Of a stretch of 64,000 nucleotides of DNA, positions 1 through 11,345 are shown in pieces. Origin of the DNA: Chionis minor (lineage: Eukaryota > Chordata > Aves > Charadriiformes > Chionididae); contig VZSF01001908.1 of assembly GCA_013398295.1 (NCBI GenBank), forward strand, positions 248,001 through 312,000. The letters are read 5' to 3'. Under the pieces are notes generated by a model. It did no database searches. It was not told where the DNA came from and worked only from the letters and a program-made list of their open reading frames with translations. The position numbers and the translations under genes are program-made. Every line of letters starts with the position of its first letter. Position 1 is the stretch's first letter.

Positions 1-394
1 TAATTAGAGACATCTGTCTCGCTGTGCGGGTACAATGGCAGACGCCATTCTGCCAGGAACAACTGTATTGCAAGCGCAATTTGCAGCTACCTGCCAGTTA
101 GCTCCCTGTAATCAGTCAGACAGCTCTGAGGTCATTACCCACCTGTCATACTGGTCTTTCTGCTACCAAATAGACATGGGAAACATCTGCTTCCACGCAG
201 GTTAGTGTTAAGACAAACTAAGTAATAATGCATTTAATTACTATTCTGGAAATGTTTAAATGGGAAGATATTTTGAAGTGCTATAGGATAAAAAGTGGGA
301 AGAACAGGTGATGAGGAGTATTTTCCATGAGATATGACTGCGCTGTTGACAGTATTTTTCTGTGTCGCCTTAAAAGGGTGTTAGTTCTGTGTTT

Positions 395-612
395 GTTTCA
401 GAGCTGAGGGCTCTAAGACAGCTCAGCATTTGCCTGTCAGATCCTGCCGAAGGCATTCACTGGGACGGTGTCGCAAAGCTGTAAAGATAAATGATTCCCT
501 GTTTCAGAGCCCTGCTAAAGGCCGTCGCTGAAACCATTCAACATTTGCCCATTTCAGAGCCCCGCGAAGGACTTCCACTGAGACAGTTAGCAAAGTTGAA
601 AAGAGAAAATGA
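395..612. repeat. Imperfect direct duplication, two units of about 100-112 bp
   Basis: Unit 1 (395-494) and unit 2 (501-612) both begin with GTTTCAGAGC. They share a diverged but alignable body: CATTTGCC, then TCAGA, a GCGAAGG/CCGAAGG block, CACTG-GAC and GCAAAG, ending in AAATGA. They differ by several small indels. Unit 2 is followed by TTTATTGAAGCGACAGC, a type of sequence often seen in the R/U5 part of avian endogenous retroviral LTRs. That link is a guess, because I see no LTR ends or retroviral coding sequence here. Confidence 0.6.
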
Positions 613-2424
613 TTTATTGAAGCGACAGCTGTAACAGATTCGGGATTGCTGTTGATAAATGCCCTAGCTACAATAGCGCTAATATGCTACAATAATCCTA
701 GCAAAATAAATGACTAAATGAACAAATTAATGAATGAGTAAATGAATACATGCCATCCTGGGAGTTCTTTAACCAAGAGGTGAAGGTGCAGCTCACCAAG
801 AAGGTGTCCGTGTCTTGGCAGAGGAAGAGGAGAAGAGGAGCACAGCCCACCGACTGGCCCTTCTAGGTCTCAAGTTCCTTCTTCCTCGGAGAGATCTCCC
901 GATCCTGTGTATGTGTGTAGGTGTGAGCACCCATAGCCAGGTACCCTGCATCTTGCCCCTTATCTCCTAACCTTATCTGATCCCCGCCCTGCCCAGACAT
1001 TTTGGCATGATTTGGGTGGAGAGTCGGGTGCTATAGTCATATATGTTTAGCATGTTCTTCTTTTCACGTGTTATTGTACTTTGGGGTGTCAACTTTAATA
1101 TTCATTTTGCGGATAATTAAGCAAAAGGTCTCACTCCGAGCACTCTGGCCTTCAAGATTCTGTGCTGAAGTCATTTATCTGCTTATTCCTTCGCTCCTGT
1201 GACTTTGAGCCAACACAGGGCTGTCCTGCCATCACAAGACTCCCTCCTTCGGCTGTATTTCACACCAGCCTGTCGGCTCTCCTCCCCAGCTGGGTTCACA
1301 TAGGATATAAGTGGTCATCAGTATTAACCTCTTATCAACCGACTTCCCACATTCTGTCATTAAATCCTTCTTTCCAGCTATATTCAGGGCACAGTTGTGT
1401 GTGCTCGTGAGTATCATGGACCTACAAGGATACATGTCTTATTCTATGAGCTAAGCAATAAATTGAATTTATTGGTCGTTATTAAACTTGAGTCCTGTGG
1501 CTGACATATTCCCATACTGGTGTGGTGTCTCAGTTCCTCTATCTAACTTCATAGTTTCATTATTTAAAAAATTAGACAAAAATACTCAGCAAGACTCCAA
1601 AGTAAAACCTTATTAGATGATTTTTTTCTTTTTCTTTTTCCCCCCCCAAAGTGACTGCCCAAAGACAGGGAGTTATTCCTTCTTAAGAATACTGTGCCAG
1701 CTCACAGTGGAACTGTCAGTCAGAATGTGGGATCTGCAACAGGAACAGCTGCTATTACAGAATGGAGATAAAAAGGAGAAACAAGTAAATGAGAGCTTGA
1801 ACCAGTCATCATTTTAAACTAAATGCAAAGATACAATCCAGAGTAGGGTGTTAAATACCATTGTGATGAGATACTCCTTCACTGTTCATTTGGTAAACGA
1901 GACCATCACAGACTGGTTGTAATGCGATTGGTATGGTAAAATATGTTTAGAAGGCCGGCTAGCAGGCAAAACAGCAGCAGAGGTTTCTCCCCCTTCACTG
2001 TGCAGACGCATCCGTTGTATGACAAGCTACTTGCACTACCATTCTGTACATTGCATTTCACTTCTATGCAATTCTTTTCAAGTTTCTTTTTAATAAATTT
2101 CAAACGTTAGAAGCAATGTCTGTAAGAATACTATAGCAGTGCAGAGAAGTATAATTTTTTCAACATTTTCTTTGATCTTTTGACAGCATTTTACATATAA
2201 TAAAATTCACCATTTTCCTTTTAAGTTCAATTATTTTACTATTCCCATGAGCAACTCTGGAGAGTGGATTTTTTAAAAATAAGCCTAAGGATCTTAAGGG
2301 AGCTGCTGAATCCAGTGGTCTCCAGGAGCGGGGAGTTGCTGCTCCTGGCTGCTGAAGTCCATCCACTGTTTTAACTTGGGAGGGGTCTTAGGCTTGTATG
2401 TGTTCTGGACAAGCGTCTGCACGC

Positions 2425-2575
2425 TCACACCCACACCCACACCACACACACCCACACACCATACACACCACACACACCCACACCACACACACCCAAACAC
2501 ACACCCACCCCCCCCACACACACACTCTCTTCACTGTTGTCTTTGTTACACCACACACACCCACACCACCCACAC

Positions 2576-2608
<33 letters not shown>
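2425..2608. repeat. CA / CCACA-type microsatellite
   Basis: A long run of CACA, CCACAC and CACACCCA units is interrupted by a C run near 2506-2515. It ends in a purer (CA)n stretch at 2587-2608. The array produces long artificial histidine/threonine/proline frames on + and cysteine/valine/glycine frames on -, none of which should be read as genes. It is likely polymorphic in length. Confidence 0.9.
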
Positions 2609-2632
2609 TCTCTTCACTGTTGTCTTTGTTAC
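2521..2632. repeat. 83-bp tandem duplication inside the microsatellite
   Basis: A unique 29-bp segment beginning CACACTCTCTTCACTGTTGT occurs identically at 2521-2549 and 2604-2632, each time preceded by CA-rich repeat. The array therefore duplicated together with a non-repetitive flank, probably by slippage or unequal exchange. Perfect identity of the 29-bp copies suggests a recent event, or an assembly artefact. Confidence 0.8.
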
Positions 2633-5600
2633 CACCTGCTCATTCAGCAATTTTTGTGTATCTGTGTGTGTTTAATATATTACTTTCCTTATTTCTTCTC
2701 TACTGAATAATCCTGAACCAGATGACTTAATGAACCAAGTGCTCTCACATTCCACATACCCATACAGAAACTGTGGCACAACAAAGCTTGTCATAAAGCT
2801 CAGAGGATGAAAGGTTTTTGAAATTACTTTCTATTGTATTTTGAATATTTGGCTGGACCACTAAAAGACTTTGAGGTTGTTTGTTGGGTTGGGGTTTTTT
2901 TTAAGTGACCATTTTATTGAAGAACGAGCAAACCACTTGCAGTATCAGGAGACAGCTTGCCAGCAGCATCATTGTGGAAGTGAACCTGAGGAGGAGAGTG
3001 GAAGATGTTGAAGCTCTACCTTTGTTAACAGGATTTGTTTTTCCAAAGACAGGAAACAGAATTTGAAATGTGGAACTTCTTTTGCCAAAACACAAGTTCC
3101 TGATCACTGCCAGACAGGGTAATTGTCCAGGGTACAGTTCTGATCTAACAGAATAGTTCCTGTGACTTTAACAATAATATTAATACCTTGTGGGTAAATA
3201 TACAGTCTTTATGGAAATAAGGTGTCACGCTGAAGGAGACCTTCTATATATCCAAAGAAACTTGATCCTGAACTTACCAAATCTGAGCAATGATAGGTGT
3301 CACAGGAAACCCGCCTTCACCCCTTGCATTCTACACAAAACTCACTTCAGCAGAGTATTAGCGCTTTGCAAAGAGCATCTCTTGGCATATAAGAGTTCTG
3401 CTCCAGTTTTCACATGCTAGGTAATGCAGCAGTAGAATTAAATAACATAAAATTGCTGTGACGTGGATTACTTGAAGCGAAAGCTGTTCTTTATCAAAAG
3501 AGCTTTGATGTCGGCCTAATAACAAAGATTTCCCTTAATAGCTGGCACTTGGCAAATGCTTGTAGCTTGGCAAGGAAAAGATCTCGGCTCCTGATTCTCC
3601 CAAACTCATCCCGTCTCAGACCTTTTTAATCTGAATGTGTTGCTTTTGGGCAAATGTTGTGCTCTGTGGTTATCTGCAATAAGTCTTAGCACCAGACATG
3701 CTTAAATACGAAAAAATTAACTGATTTACAAAAAAGAAAAGGGTAGGGTTTTCCATTAGAACATTTGGAAACGAAACTACAATAAATAAACACAGGGCAG
3801 TAAAAGATTGTTGGAGCGTGCCTGAAAATATTTTCCTAGGTGTATTTTTGAAATTTTTTGAGGTATGTATAGGCCATAGAAGAAGATTAAGCAGCACTTA
3901 ATATGCTAAATTATATTTGTCAGAATGTTTATTATTCATGGCTGGGTCCTCCTTTCACCGCCTCAGGGGTGGTTTTGAGCTTTTGAATTTTAGCCTTCAT
4001 CATGCACATTCATCTTTTACAGTACCTATTTTTCCATTATCTCATGGGAATGCAGCATCTGGATTCATAATAAATATGGCTGTGACAAGCCCTGGCTTTT
4101 CTTTATGGATTGGTACAAACTCAGCAGATGAGAATTTTGTACGTGATAAAGCTTTCTGAACCTTTCTGGCTCTATTGTTGCCATAATCCTTAGTTAGAAA
4201 ATTACTTCTGGCTTAAATACCATAACTGCCCATCACAGTATGTCCCACATTAACTGTCTCGTAAATTGTATATTGTAGGATGTACACATTTAATGTAGAG
4301 GTTAGGATATTTATTTTCACTACATACCAGTGGCTTCTGTTGGTAAGAAATAGAATACAGTGGATATCTCTACAAGCTTTGAAGTGGCTGCTTATAGTAG
4401 CAAATATTTTGAGAATGCTCTGGAGGAAAAGGTTTCACAGGCAACTTTAGCTTTCTTACTAGAGCTGGAAGAAATTGTGGGGTTGAAAATAATCTGTGGG
4501 ATTCTTGACAGCTTCTCAAATGTTATACCAGCCTTTCTCTGTTTTTTTGACCTTGAGCTAAATTCACATGAATGATGAACAAAATCAGATCTTATCTAAT
4601 TTAACTAAACCTTTTGTCTTTCTGAATAGATTCACATCCTTGATACACATCGTTTAGTTTATGCAGCATTTTTGGTTGATGCAGCTCTTTAAGAAGTACA
4701 TGTTAAACGACTGGTTTCATGCTGCTGTAAGGACGCACAAGGGCATCCTCTGGGAGCAGCTTTTCCTCCCAGCACTCTTCGTCAAGATCGGCATGAGTCA
4801 GTTGCCATTCTGCTCCGTCTATACTCACAGAGCTCACAGAAGCACTTAAGAGTGATGTGAAAGTGCCATTATCTAGAAAAATAGGAAGTCTTCGTGGAGT
4901 ACCCAGGGCTGGAATTGTAACTTCAGCTTGGGGAGTGGGAACAATGCAGAAGACAGGAAGATACCTTGCCAAACACCCGTTACGTGACAGCTGAGGTGCT
5001 AGGTAGATGGAGGGGAAGAACGGAATGATGCTTCACATCTTGTCTCCAGTTGTGCCTATCAAAGTATCCATTGCTTCATCTTGATCGGAACATCCCTCTC
5101 CCCCTTTTAGTATTTCTGACAGAAAGTAAATATATCAGGTCCATTTTAGTTCTTTTAAACAACTGCATGGTTTTACTTTGGAGATCACAGGAAGCTGGAA
5201 GACATAAAATGTTCTGGATTTTTGGTATGCTTGCTTGTATTTGTTTCCTCATTCCTTGTTCTCCTTAGAGAAGGTTGTTATCTTCGGCATGTGATAGCCT
5301 GTGTGTCATCAAGAATCAGAAGGTCCAGTAGTTGATTATGAAGATAAGGCAGAACAAATTGACATCAGAAGACAAATTATGTGGAAAGCGTATCTTGGAC
5401 AAGAAATCAACTTTATGGCCAAAACTATGATTTGTGCAAGAGAAGTCAGTTCTGTTGCCTGAGATACTACGCATCTTTTTACCCTTTCATTGATTTCAGG
5501 CAGAAATCAGTAAACTGGGAACAGAAAAGTGGAATCTTTACATTGTGGTGATAAATGATACATGCTCTCTATGCTTATATAATTTTCTAACTCAATAGTA

Positions 5601-7186
5601 TAACAAGAATCTGGCTCTGCTTAGAAAAATATGAAAATTTTGGCAAATCACTTTTCTTTGTTTTACAGGCCAAAATTAGCGCTTAAAATAGTTCAGTCTT
5701 TTTTACCAAATATATTTTCCATTAGTCAGTTTTATTGTTAATTCCTAAGTCATTTTGTTCCTCTTAGGTGTATGCTAAAGGTTTTGAGGTGCTATCATAA
5801 ATGACCCATTAATAATAGAAAATAGCTATAAACACCTGGAATGTGAAAAGAGTAGATAGAATAGAACTGAAAACACTTATTGGAAAGCAGTTATTGAAAA
5901 AAGCGGAGAAAAAGTTGAGCTGTGAAAAAGCCCCAACTTTCCCCAGAAAAGAGCATATGTTTTTTAAATATTTCCTTAATGTGCAGAAATACTTTACTAT
6001 GTGAGTGTCCACAATAGCTGCTCCATTTTTTACAGTAATGCTTTTACATTTATTCAAGCAAATGCTAAAAGGTTGCCTGTCTAAGAGCATGGCTGAAACC
6101 ACACGTGGCCTCTGAAACCTCCATTCTTACAGAAAAGAAATTGAATTTTCAAAGCTCACATTCTAGTCCCGTAGTTCCTTTATTACATTTGATATTTGTC
6201 CCTGGGGGTTTCTATGCTGTTGCAGCTCCCACCTTTGTTTTTCTATCACTCCTGCACCTTATTACTTTCCATTTCCTACTTCAAATAAAAAAAAAATCCA
6301 ATAAACCCCATTTCTTCACCTTGATTCTCTTGAAGAAAATTAGAAAAAATTGTGGAATGGACTTCTGTATTGGCACCAATAACTTCTAAAATCACAATTA
6401 GCCTTGTGACAAGTACTAGTACTTAAAAATTCTTTGGCACCAAAATGCCCACGCTGATCTTATGGAGGCTGATCTTTAATGTTCATATTGAGCTCCTCTG
6501 CGGAAAGTAGTAAGCATTGGATGAATATCTGACCCTTCAGGAGATTATTATTTATCAGTGAAATGGAATGTTGCAGATGCTGTAGAAATAAGTATGCAAA
6601 GGGCCTGACTTCAGTGACTTGCGTCTGGTGAGATGATCGGTGATATCTGAACAAAGCGGGCATAGAGCGCTACCTTATTTATCAGGGAGAACCTTTCTTA
6701 ACATGGCTTGATACGCCAGGGGATATTTCATTTCCTTTAGACTTAAAATGCTGCGGTCAGCAGAACACAAATGGCTGAACCCCCTGAATTACACAGGGCT
6801 TACACGCAGCGCTGCTTACTGAGGCTGTAGTCGGTATTTGGAATTGTCTGGACGTGGCACGCAGCGCTGCTGATGTAACCGTAGTTAACGGAGCAGAAAC
6901 GCCTGCGCTTGGCAAAGCTGCGGCTACTGGAGAGACCTGAGGGTCCCTGACGCATCTTCTCCCAAATGCTTTTTTGTTTGTAAACAAAGAAAAGAACAAG
7001 CATTAAAGAGATCTTGTCTGTCCCATGGTGCCTGAAACTCAATTCACAAGTCTTCTTGCCTTCCTCCTGTTTGCTCCCCATCCCCTGGGAGAGGGGAGGG
7101 AGCAAGAGGCGGGGTGGGTGTTTGTCTGTTGGCTGGGTTCAACCCACCCTGGATACCACTGACACAGAGGGACCTTCTCGTCATAA

Positions 7187-7221
7187 GGATTTGTGGGATA
7201 TGGATATGGATTTGTGGGATA
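7187..7221. repeat. Short 21-bp tandem repeat
   Basis: GGATTTGTGGGATA occurs at 7187-7200 and again at 7208-7221, separated by a TGGATAT spacer. This minor two-copy tandem repeat gives a repetitive short open frame (repeated DLWD/DMD residues). I see no sign that the frame is coding. Confidence 0.7.
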
Positions 7222-8669
7222 GGGAAGTGGTGGTATGTAAGTGAGAGGCTACTATCAAAAGACATCCTGTGAAAAAGAAAGGGATTTAAAAAGGAGCAAA
7301 GATACCACGCATGTGTAGAATTATGAAGAATACGCTTTTTACTTGAACGTAGGGACTAAGTACAGCCTTCTATCCACTACAGTTCTCCCAAATACACAGA
7401 AACGATGTTAGATACTTCATTTTTAAGCAATGCACTCACCTGCTGAGGCAGAGTAGGTACTTTACATCTCCTGGCACATTGAAAAAGGCCAGTGGTGCAT
7501 TCAGCTGGAGATGGCCACGTGCCCGTGCTTCATGATGTTTGAAAGTTTAAACCTGAACACCTCACCTCTTTGAGAAAACACAGCTTCTCTGAGCTTCAGG
7601 CTTCTGTAAGGGTGCAAGATATTACATGGCAATTTTAAGTCTGTGCTAGGAGAATCTGTTGCCACTGAGTTTTGGAGATTATTTTATTGGAAGTGACTTC
7701 TTTTTGTAGATAATTTATGTTGTTTTAGGCAATTGTAGTTATTAGTGCAACTTGCTACTTGGGGTGCTGTTGTGTCTCAGTGCAAGTACAGACTACTGTA
7801 TGTGTATCCCGAGTGATCCTTCCTTATTCCTCTGCACTTTGTGATAATCAAATTAAGGTGTTCATTATGCTTAGAAATATTTGGAATTGCTGAGAGGGTA
7901 GGGAGGAAAAACACAGAATTCAGACGTGACCCATTTACCAAGCGGTAACAAGTCATTGCAAGTTAGCCAGTCTCTGGTAGCTATTCACGCGCGTGGTCTT
8001 CGCCTGCAGCATACACAAACGTAATTCAAATTGGTTTAGCCCTTAAGGAAAAGTCAGTCTGACAATTTGGAAGGGATTACATCTTTGAACCCTTAATCAG
8101 ATAATTTCCATTTAGCAACACCAGTTCTGCTCATAGCACTGATACGGTGCAGCACTGCTGTAGAGATAAATGACGCATCTGAATTATACCAAGGTTTTTA
8201 CTTCAGCGGGACTGGGGAATAAAAGGGGTTTTTTGGTTCCAGCTGTCTTTTGACTTGAAGTATCATTTAAAAATGATTAATGGAATTTGTGCACTACTCG
8301 AATCTTCTAAACTATGTTGCGATGGAAGTCATCTGTTTTGTGGTTTTCCTGAGTAACTTGGACAATGTTAATAAAATTTTTCAGTCTGACCTCCTTTTTA
8401 TGTCCTCCTTTTCAAGAATTCAGTATTTTCAATGGTGAAATTTTCTGTGGCCTCTCGCCTGGATCTAGTGAGTTCTATAAAGCAGAAAGTTGGTATTTGT
8501 GTTTCATTTTTCATGTTAATCATAATTAACCAAATTGACTGAATTATTCTGGCAGGGCATTAAGTACTGTGAGCCCTATGCCAGTCCCTCGAATAGGGCT
8601 ATTTTGGGTGCCCACAGCAACCTCTTTGAACATGCTGATGTTCTGTGCTGTAGTTACTTGCTAGTTTGG

Positions 8670-8707
8670 CTTTTTTTTTTCTTCTTTTTCTTTCTTTTTT
8701 TTTTTTT
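8670..8707. repeat. Polypyrimidine (T/C) tract
   Basis: A 38-bp run made almost wholly of T with scattered C. On the minus strand it reads as a lysine-rich tail, which is a composition artefact and not a nuclear localisation signal. Confidence 0.85.
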
Positions 8708-9887
8708 AATTACATTGAGTTTTTGTTCAAAAACTGATAGGCAGGAATAACGTATCGCTTTTGTCTTATCCCAGGGATTTTCATTCCTTTTCAGATCCCT
8801 AAGAATTTGCCAGTGGTAAAGCGCTGTGCATTTACTGACGGAAGGCATGTTTTGTCTAGTTAAATACCTTTCACCAACATCTTTCAAGTAGCCCACAGAT
8901 CTCCAGCAGTCCATGGACCGGAGTTGAAAACCACTATATTACCATAATACTGTTCCCTAATCTTAGTTTTCTTTAATTAAAGCTATTTGATCATATTTGT
9001 AAATTAAAACTGGATATGCATATGTATACAACAGCAAAGTGAAATATTAACATCGAAGCAAGCAACTTTGTTCTCTAGAAAAACTTCAAAAGGCAATGCC
9101 AGTGGGAGCGCAACAGTCAGTCACAGAAACCTGCTAAGGGAAGGACTCAAATTTACAACACCTACGTGATGGTTGAGCCCATTGGCCACCGCGTACTGCC
9201 TTGAAACTCTGGGTCGTTATTGCATCAGCCTCTCTACAAGCCTATTTTTTAGGAACAACGCCCTAATCCCACTGCACACGCACACTTCAGTCCCATTGGG
9301 GGACAAGGCGCATTTGACCTCAGCGATGCTGCAATTCTAAACTTCACCCTTCATCTCCATTTAACAGAATTTTTCCCAAAGGGAAATCAAAAGTGGGATT
9401 CATCACACCAAACTGTGGATGTCCATCACAAGGTGTTCTTAGCTGAGCTGCGTATCTAGGTCTCTTGTCAGGCAATGCAGATCTGGTCAGTGATATCGGT
9501 GGTCTTCAGGTTTGCCTGGTGGGGATGGTTATTACAGTAAATTTTTTGCTTGAATTTGTTCCAGCCCTGATGCAGGCAGCTGGGAGGGAATATTCTTGTG
9601 ATGTTATGGCCACTTTATAGGAACAGGCACATGCTGGGTCTACGTCTGCTGGAAAATGCAGGTACATCTCGGCATTGGTGTTGGTAAACATGTTCCCTTC
9701 CCCCAGTTAGAAATTAGTGTCAACTACATTGCTGAAAAGGTTCATGGTGAATTTTGATGAGGTAACATATTTGGCATAGTGTCTGGACAGCTTTGGGGTG
9801 TTTGGTTTGTCTACCCTTCACGGCCCATTTTGTTTTTCAGAAGAACGCATAGGGTTTGAGATTCTTTAAAAGACCAAAATATTATTT

Positions 9888-9910
9888 AAAAAACAAACAA
9901 ACAAACAAAA
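9888..9910. repeat. (AAAC)n simple repeat
   Basis: About five AAAC units with minor edge variation. It has no associated element end that I can recognise. Confidence 0.8.
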
Positions 9911-10280
9911 GTAGCAAAGCAAAACTAACGGTTACCTTTTAATACAACACTTAAACCCTTTCCTGGAAACAATGTAAGTAGTTGAGGGTTTTATATCTAA
10001 TGCTAAGATTTTGCGCACTGATGTCTCATCCAGCATGCTCAACACAGAGATAGATACTCATGTAACTCCACTGCAGTCTGCTTTTTTAATGCTAAAATCC
10101 AAAGCTTTCAAACCTGTTATCCCTTGGAAGTGCCTCTCCCTCGCTGCCAAGCTGGTTTATAAGATGTAAAAGCCTCCCTGAGCAGAGCCTCCCTCAGTCT
10201 TGCCGGGGGACCCTCACTGCAGCCTGCTTGGGGGGGCCATGTCCAGCCCAGTAGCACAGCGGGGACTTGACGTGTCCATT

Positions 10281-10925
10281 AGAATTACAGAATCACCCAG
10301 GTTGGAAGAGACCTTTAAGATCATCGAGTCCAACCATAAACCTAACACTGCCAAGTCCACCACAAACCATGTCCCTCAGCACCACGTCTACCTGTCTCTT
10401 AAATACCTCCAGGGATGGCGATTCCACCACTGCCCTGGGCAGCCTGTTCGAACACATAACAATCCTTTCAGTGAAGAAATTTTTCCCAAGATCCATCCTA
10501 AACCTCCCCTGGTGCAACTTGAGGCCATTTCCTTTTGCCCTATCACTTGTTACTTGGGAGAAGAGACCGACCTCACTACACCCTCCTTTCAGGGAGTTGT
10601 AGAGAGCGAGAAGGTCTTCCCTCAGCCTCCTTTTGTCCAGATCGGACAACTCTAGTTCCCTCAGCTGTTCCTTATAAGACTTGTGCCTCAGACCCCTCAC
10701 CAGCTTTGTTGCCCTTCTCTGGACACACTCCAGAACCTCAATGTCTCTCTTGCAGTGAGGGGCCCAAAACTGAACACAGTATTCGAGGTGGGGCCTCACC
10801 AGTGCCGAGTCCAGGGGGACGATCACTTCCCTGCTCCTGCTGGCCACACTATTCCTGATACAAGCCAGGATGCTGGTGGCCTTCGTGGCCACCTGGGCAC
10901 ACTGCTGGCTCATGCTCAGCCGGCT
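10281..10925 (-). mobile_element. CR1 LINE, 3' part with open reverse-transcriptase C-terminal frame
   Basis: This is a non-LTR retrotransposon of the chicken repeat 1 family on the minus strand. Its 3' end lies near 10281, where the + strand shows the inverted CR1 tail (ACAGAATCACCCAGGTTGGA). The minus strand is open from 10913 to 10293 (206 residues) and reads the typical CR1 ORF2 C-terminal region: SQQCAQVA, then [58 protein letters not shown] and a final [10 protein letters not shown]. The apparent start methionine is internal, because the frame continues upstream into the assembly gap. The lack of stops or frameshifts makes this the best preserved CR1 in the window, probably a relatively young copy. 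The element is 5'-truncated by the gap, so its true length is unknown. Confidence 0.95.
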
Positions 10926-11126
10926 NNNNNNNNNNNNNNNNNNNNNNNNNNNNNNNNNNNNNNNNNNNNNNNNNNNNNNNNNNNNNNNNNNNNNNNNNNN
11001 NNNNNNNNNNNNNNNNNNNNNNNNNNNNNNNNNNNNNNNNNNNNNNNNNNNNNNNNNNNNNNNNNNNNNNNNNNNNNNNNNNNNNNNNNNNNNNNNNNNN
11101 NNNNNNNNNNNNNNNNNNNNNNNNNN
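10926..11126. other. Assembly gap (201 N)
   Basis: A run of 201 undetermined bases separates a CR1 element from an extremely GC-rich block. Bird promoters with high GC content are commonly missing from short-read assemblies. I infer that the EIF3H promoter and first coding exon, and the 5' part of the CR1, may be lost here. The run length may be a placeholder and not the real size. Confidence 0.95.
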
Positions 11127-11345
11127 CGGGTGGGAGGGGGGAGACGGCGGCGGCGGCGGCCGCGTGGAGCCGCCGTCGGGGCTGGCCCGGCCCCGCCCCG
11201 CCCCGCCCGTGGGGTCAGCGCTCGTCCCGGGGTCGGGGTCGCCGGGTGCCCGAGGGGATGGAACGGTTCCATTCTGCTCCCGAGGTTCCTAACCCGCGGC
11301 CAGGCTCCCCGGTGCGCCTCCCTGGGACGGGAGCGGCTCCTTCCC
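11127..11345. promoter_or_regulatory. CpG island, probable EIF3H promoter / exon 1 flank
   Basis: Immediately after the gap the sequence is almost entirely G and C for about 150 bp, with dense CpG. It contains a CGG trinucleotide run (about 11147-11161) and overlapping inverted GC boxes (CCCCGCCCCGCCCCGCCC, 11191-11208) of the Sp1/KLF type. It decays to AT-rich sequence by about 11380. Such an island is unlike the surrounding CpG-poor DNA and marks a housekeeping-type promoter. EIF3H exon 2 follows 21 kb downstream on the same strand with no other promoter-like block between them, so I assign it to EIF3H. The expected end of exon 1 (a frame ending in a VQIDGL-like peptide) is not visible after the gap, so exon 1 is probably inside it. 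Confidence 0.65.

Larger units (their letters stand above)
1..10280. other. Upstream intergenic DNA, no gene recognised
   Basis: I find no exon that I can assign to a known protein on either strand. Open frames here are short, lack recognisable domains and often overlap on both strands. In mammals the next gene upstream of EIF3H is UTP23, read in the opposite direction and, as I recall, starting roughly 10 kb away. I looked on the minus strand for conserved UTP23 stretches (its lysine-rich tail and the central NPHHYF-type block) and did not see them, so UTP23, if syntenic, probably begins left of this window. The stretch holds an imperfect duplication (395-612), a CA-type microsatellite (2425-2608), short tandem repeats and homopolymer tracts, described separately. 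Confidence 0.6.

Noticed and set aside
1617..1650. Phenylalanine/proline-rich start of a small frame
   Set aside because: It translates a T-run and C-run tract. No coding signal follows.
2376..2706. Histidine/threonine-rich and cysteine/valine-rich open frames
   Set aside because: They are translations of the CA microsatellite in several frames, not proteins.
9506..9691. Minus-strand 61-residue frame with protein-like composition
   Set aside because: Upstream and downstream extensions in the same and other frames hit stops quickly and I recognise no family. It may be a pseudogene scrap but I cannot support a call.
1..10280. Search for UTP23 on the minus strand
   Set aside because: Expected by synteny with mammals, but none of its conserved blocks was found. 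The distance between the two genes may place it just outside the window.
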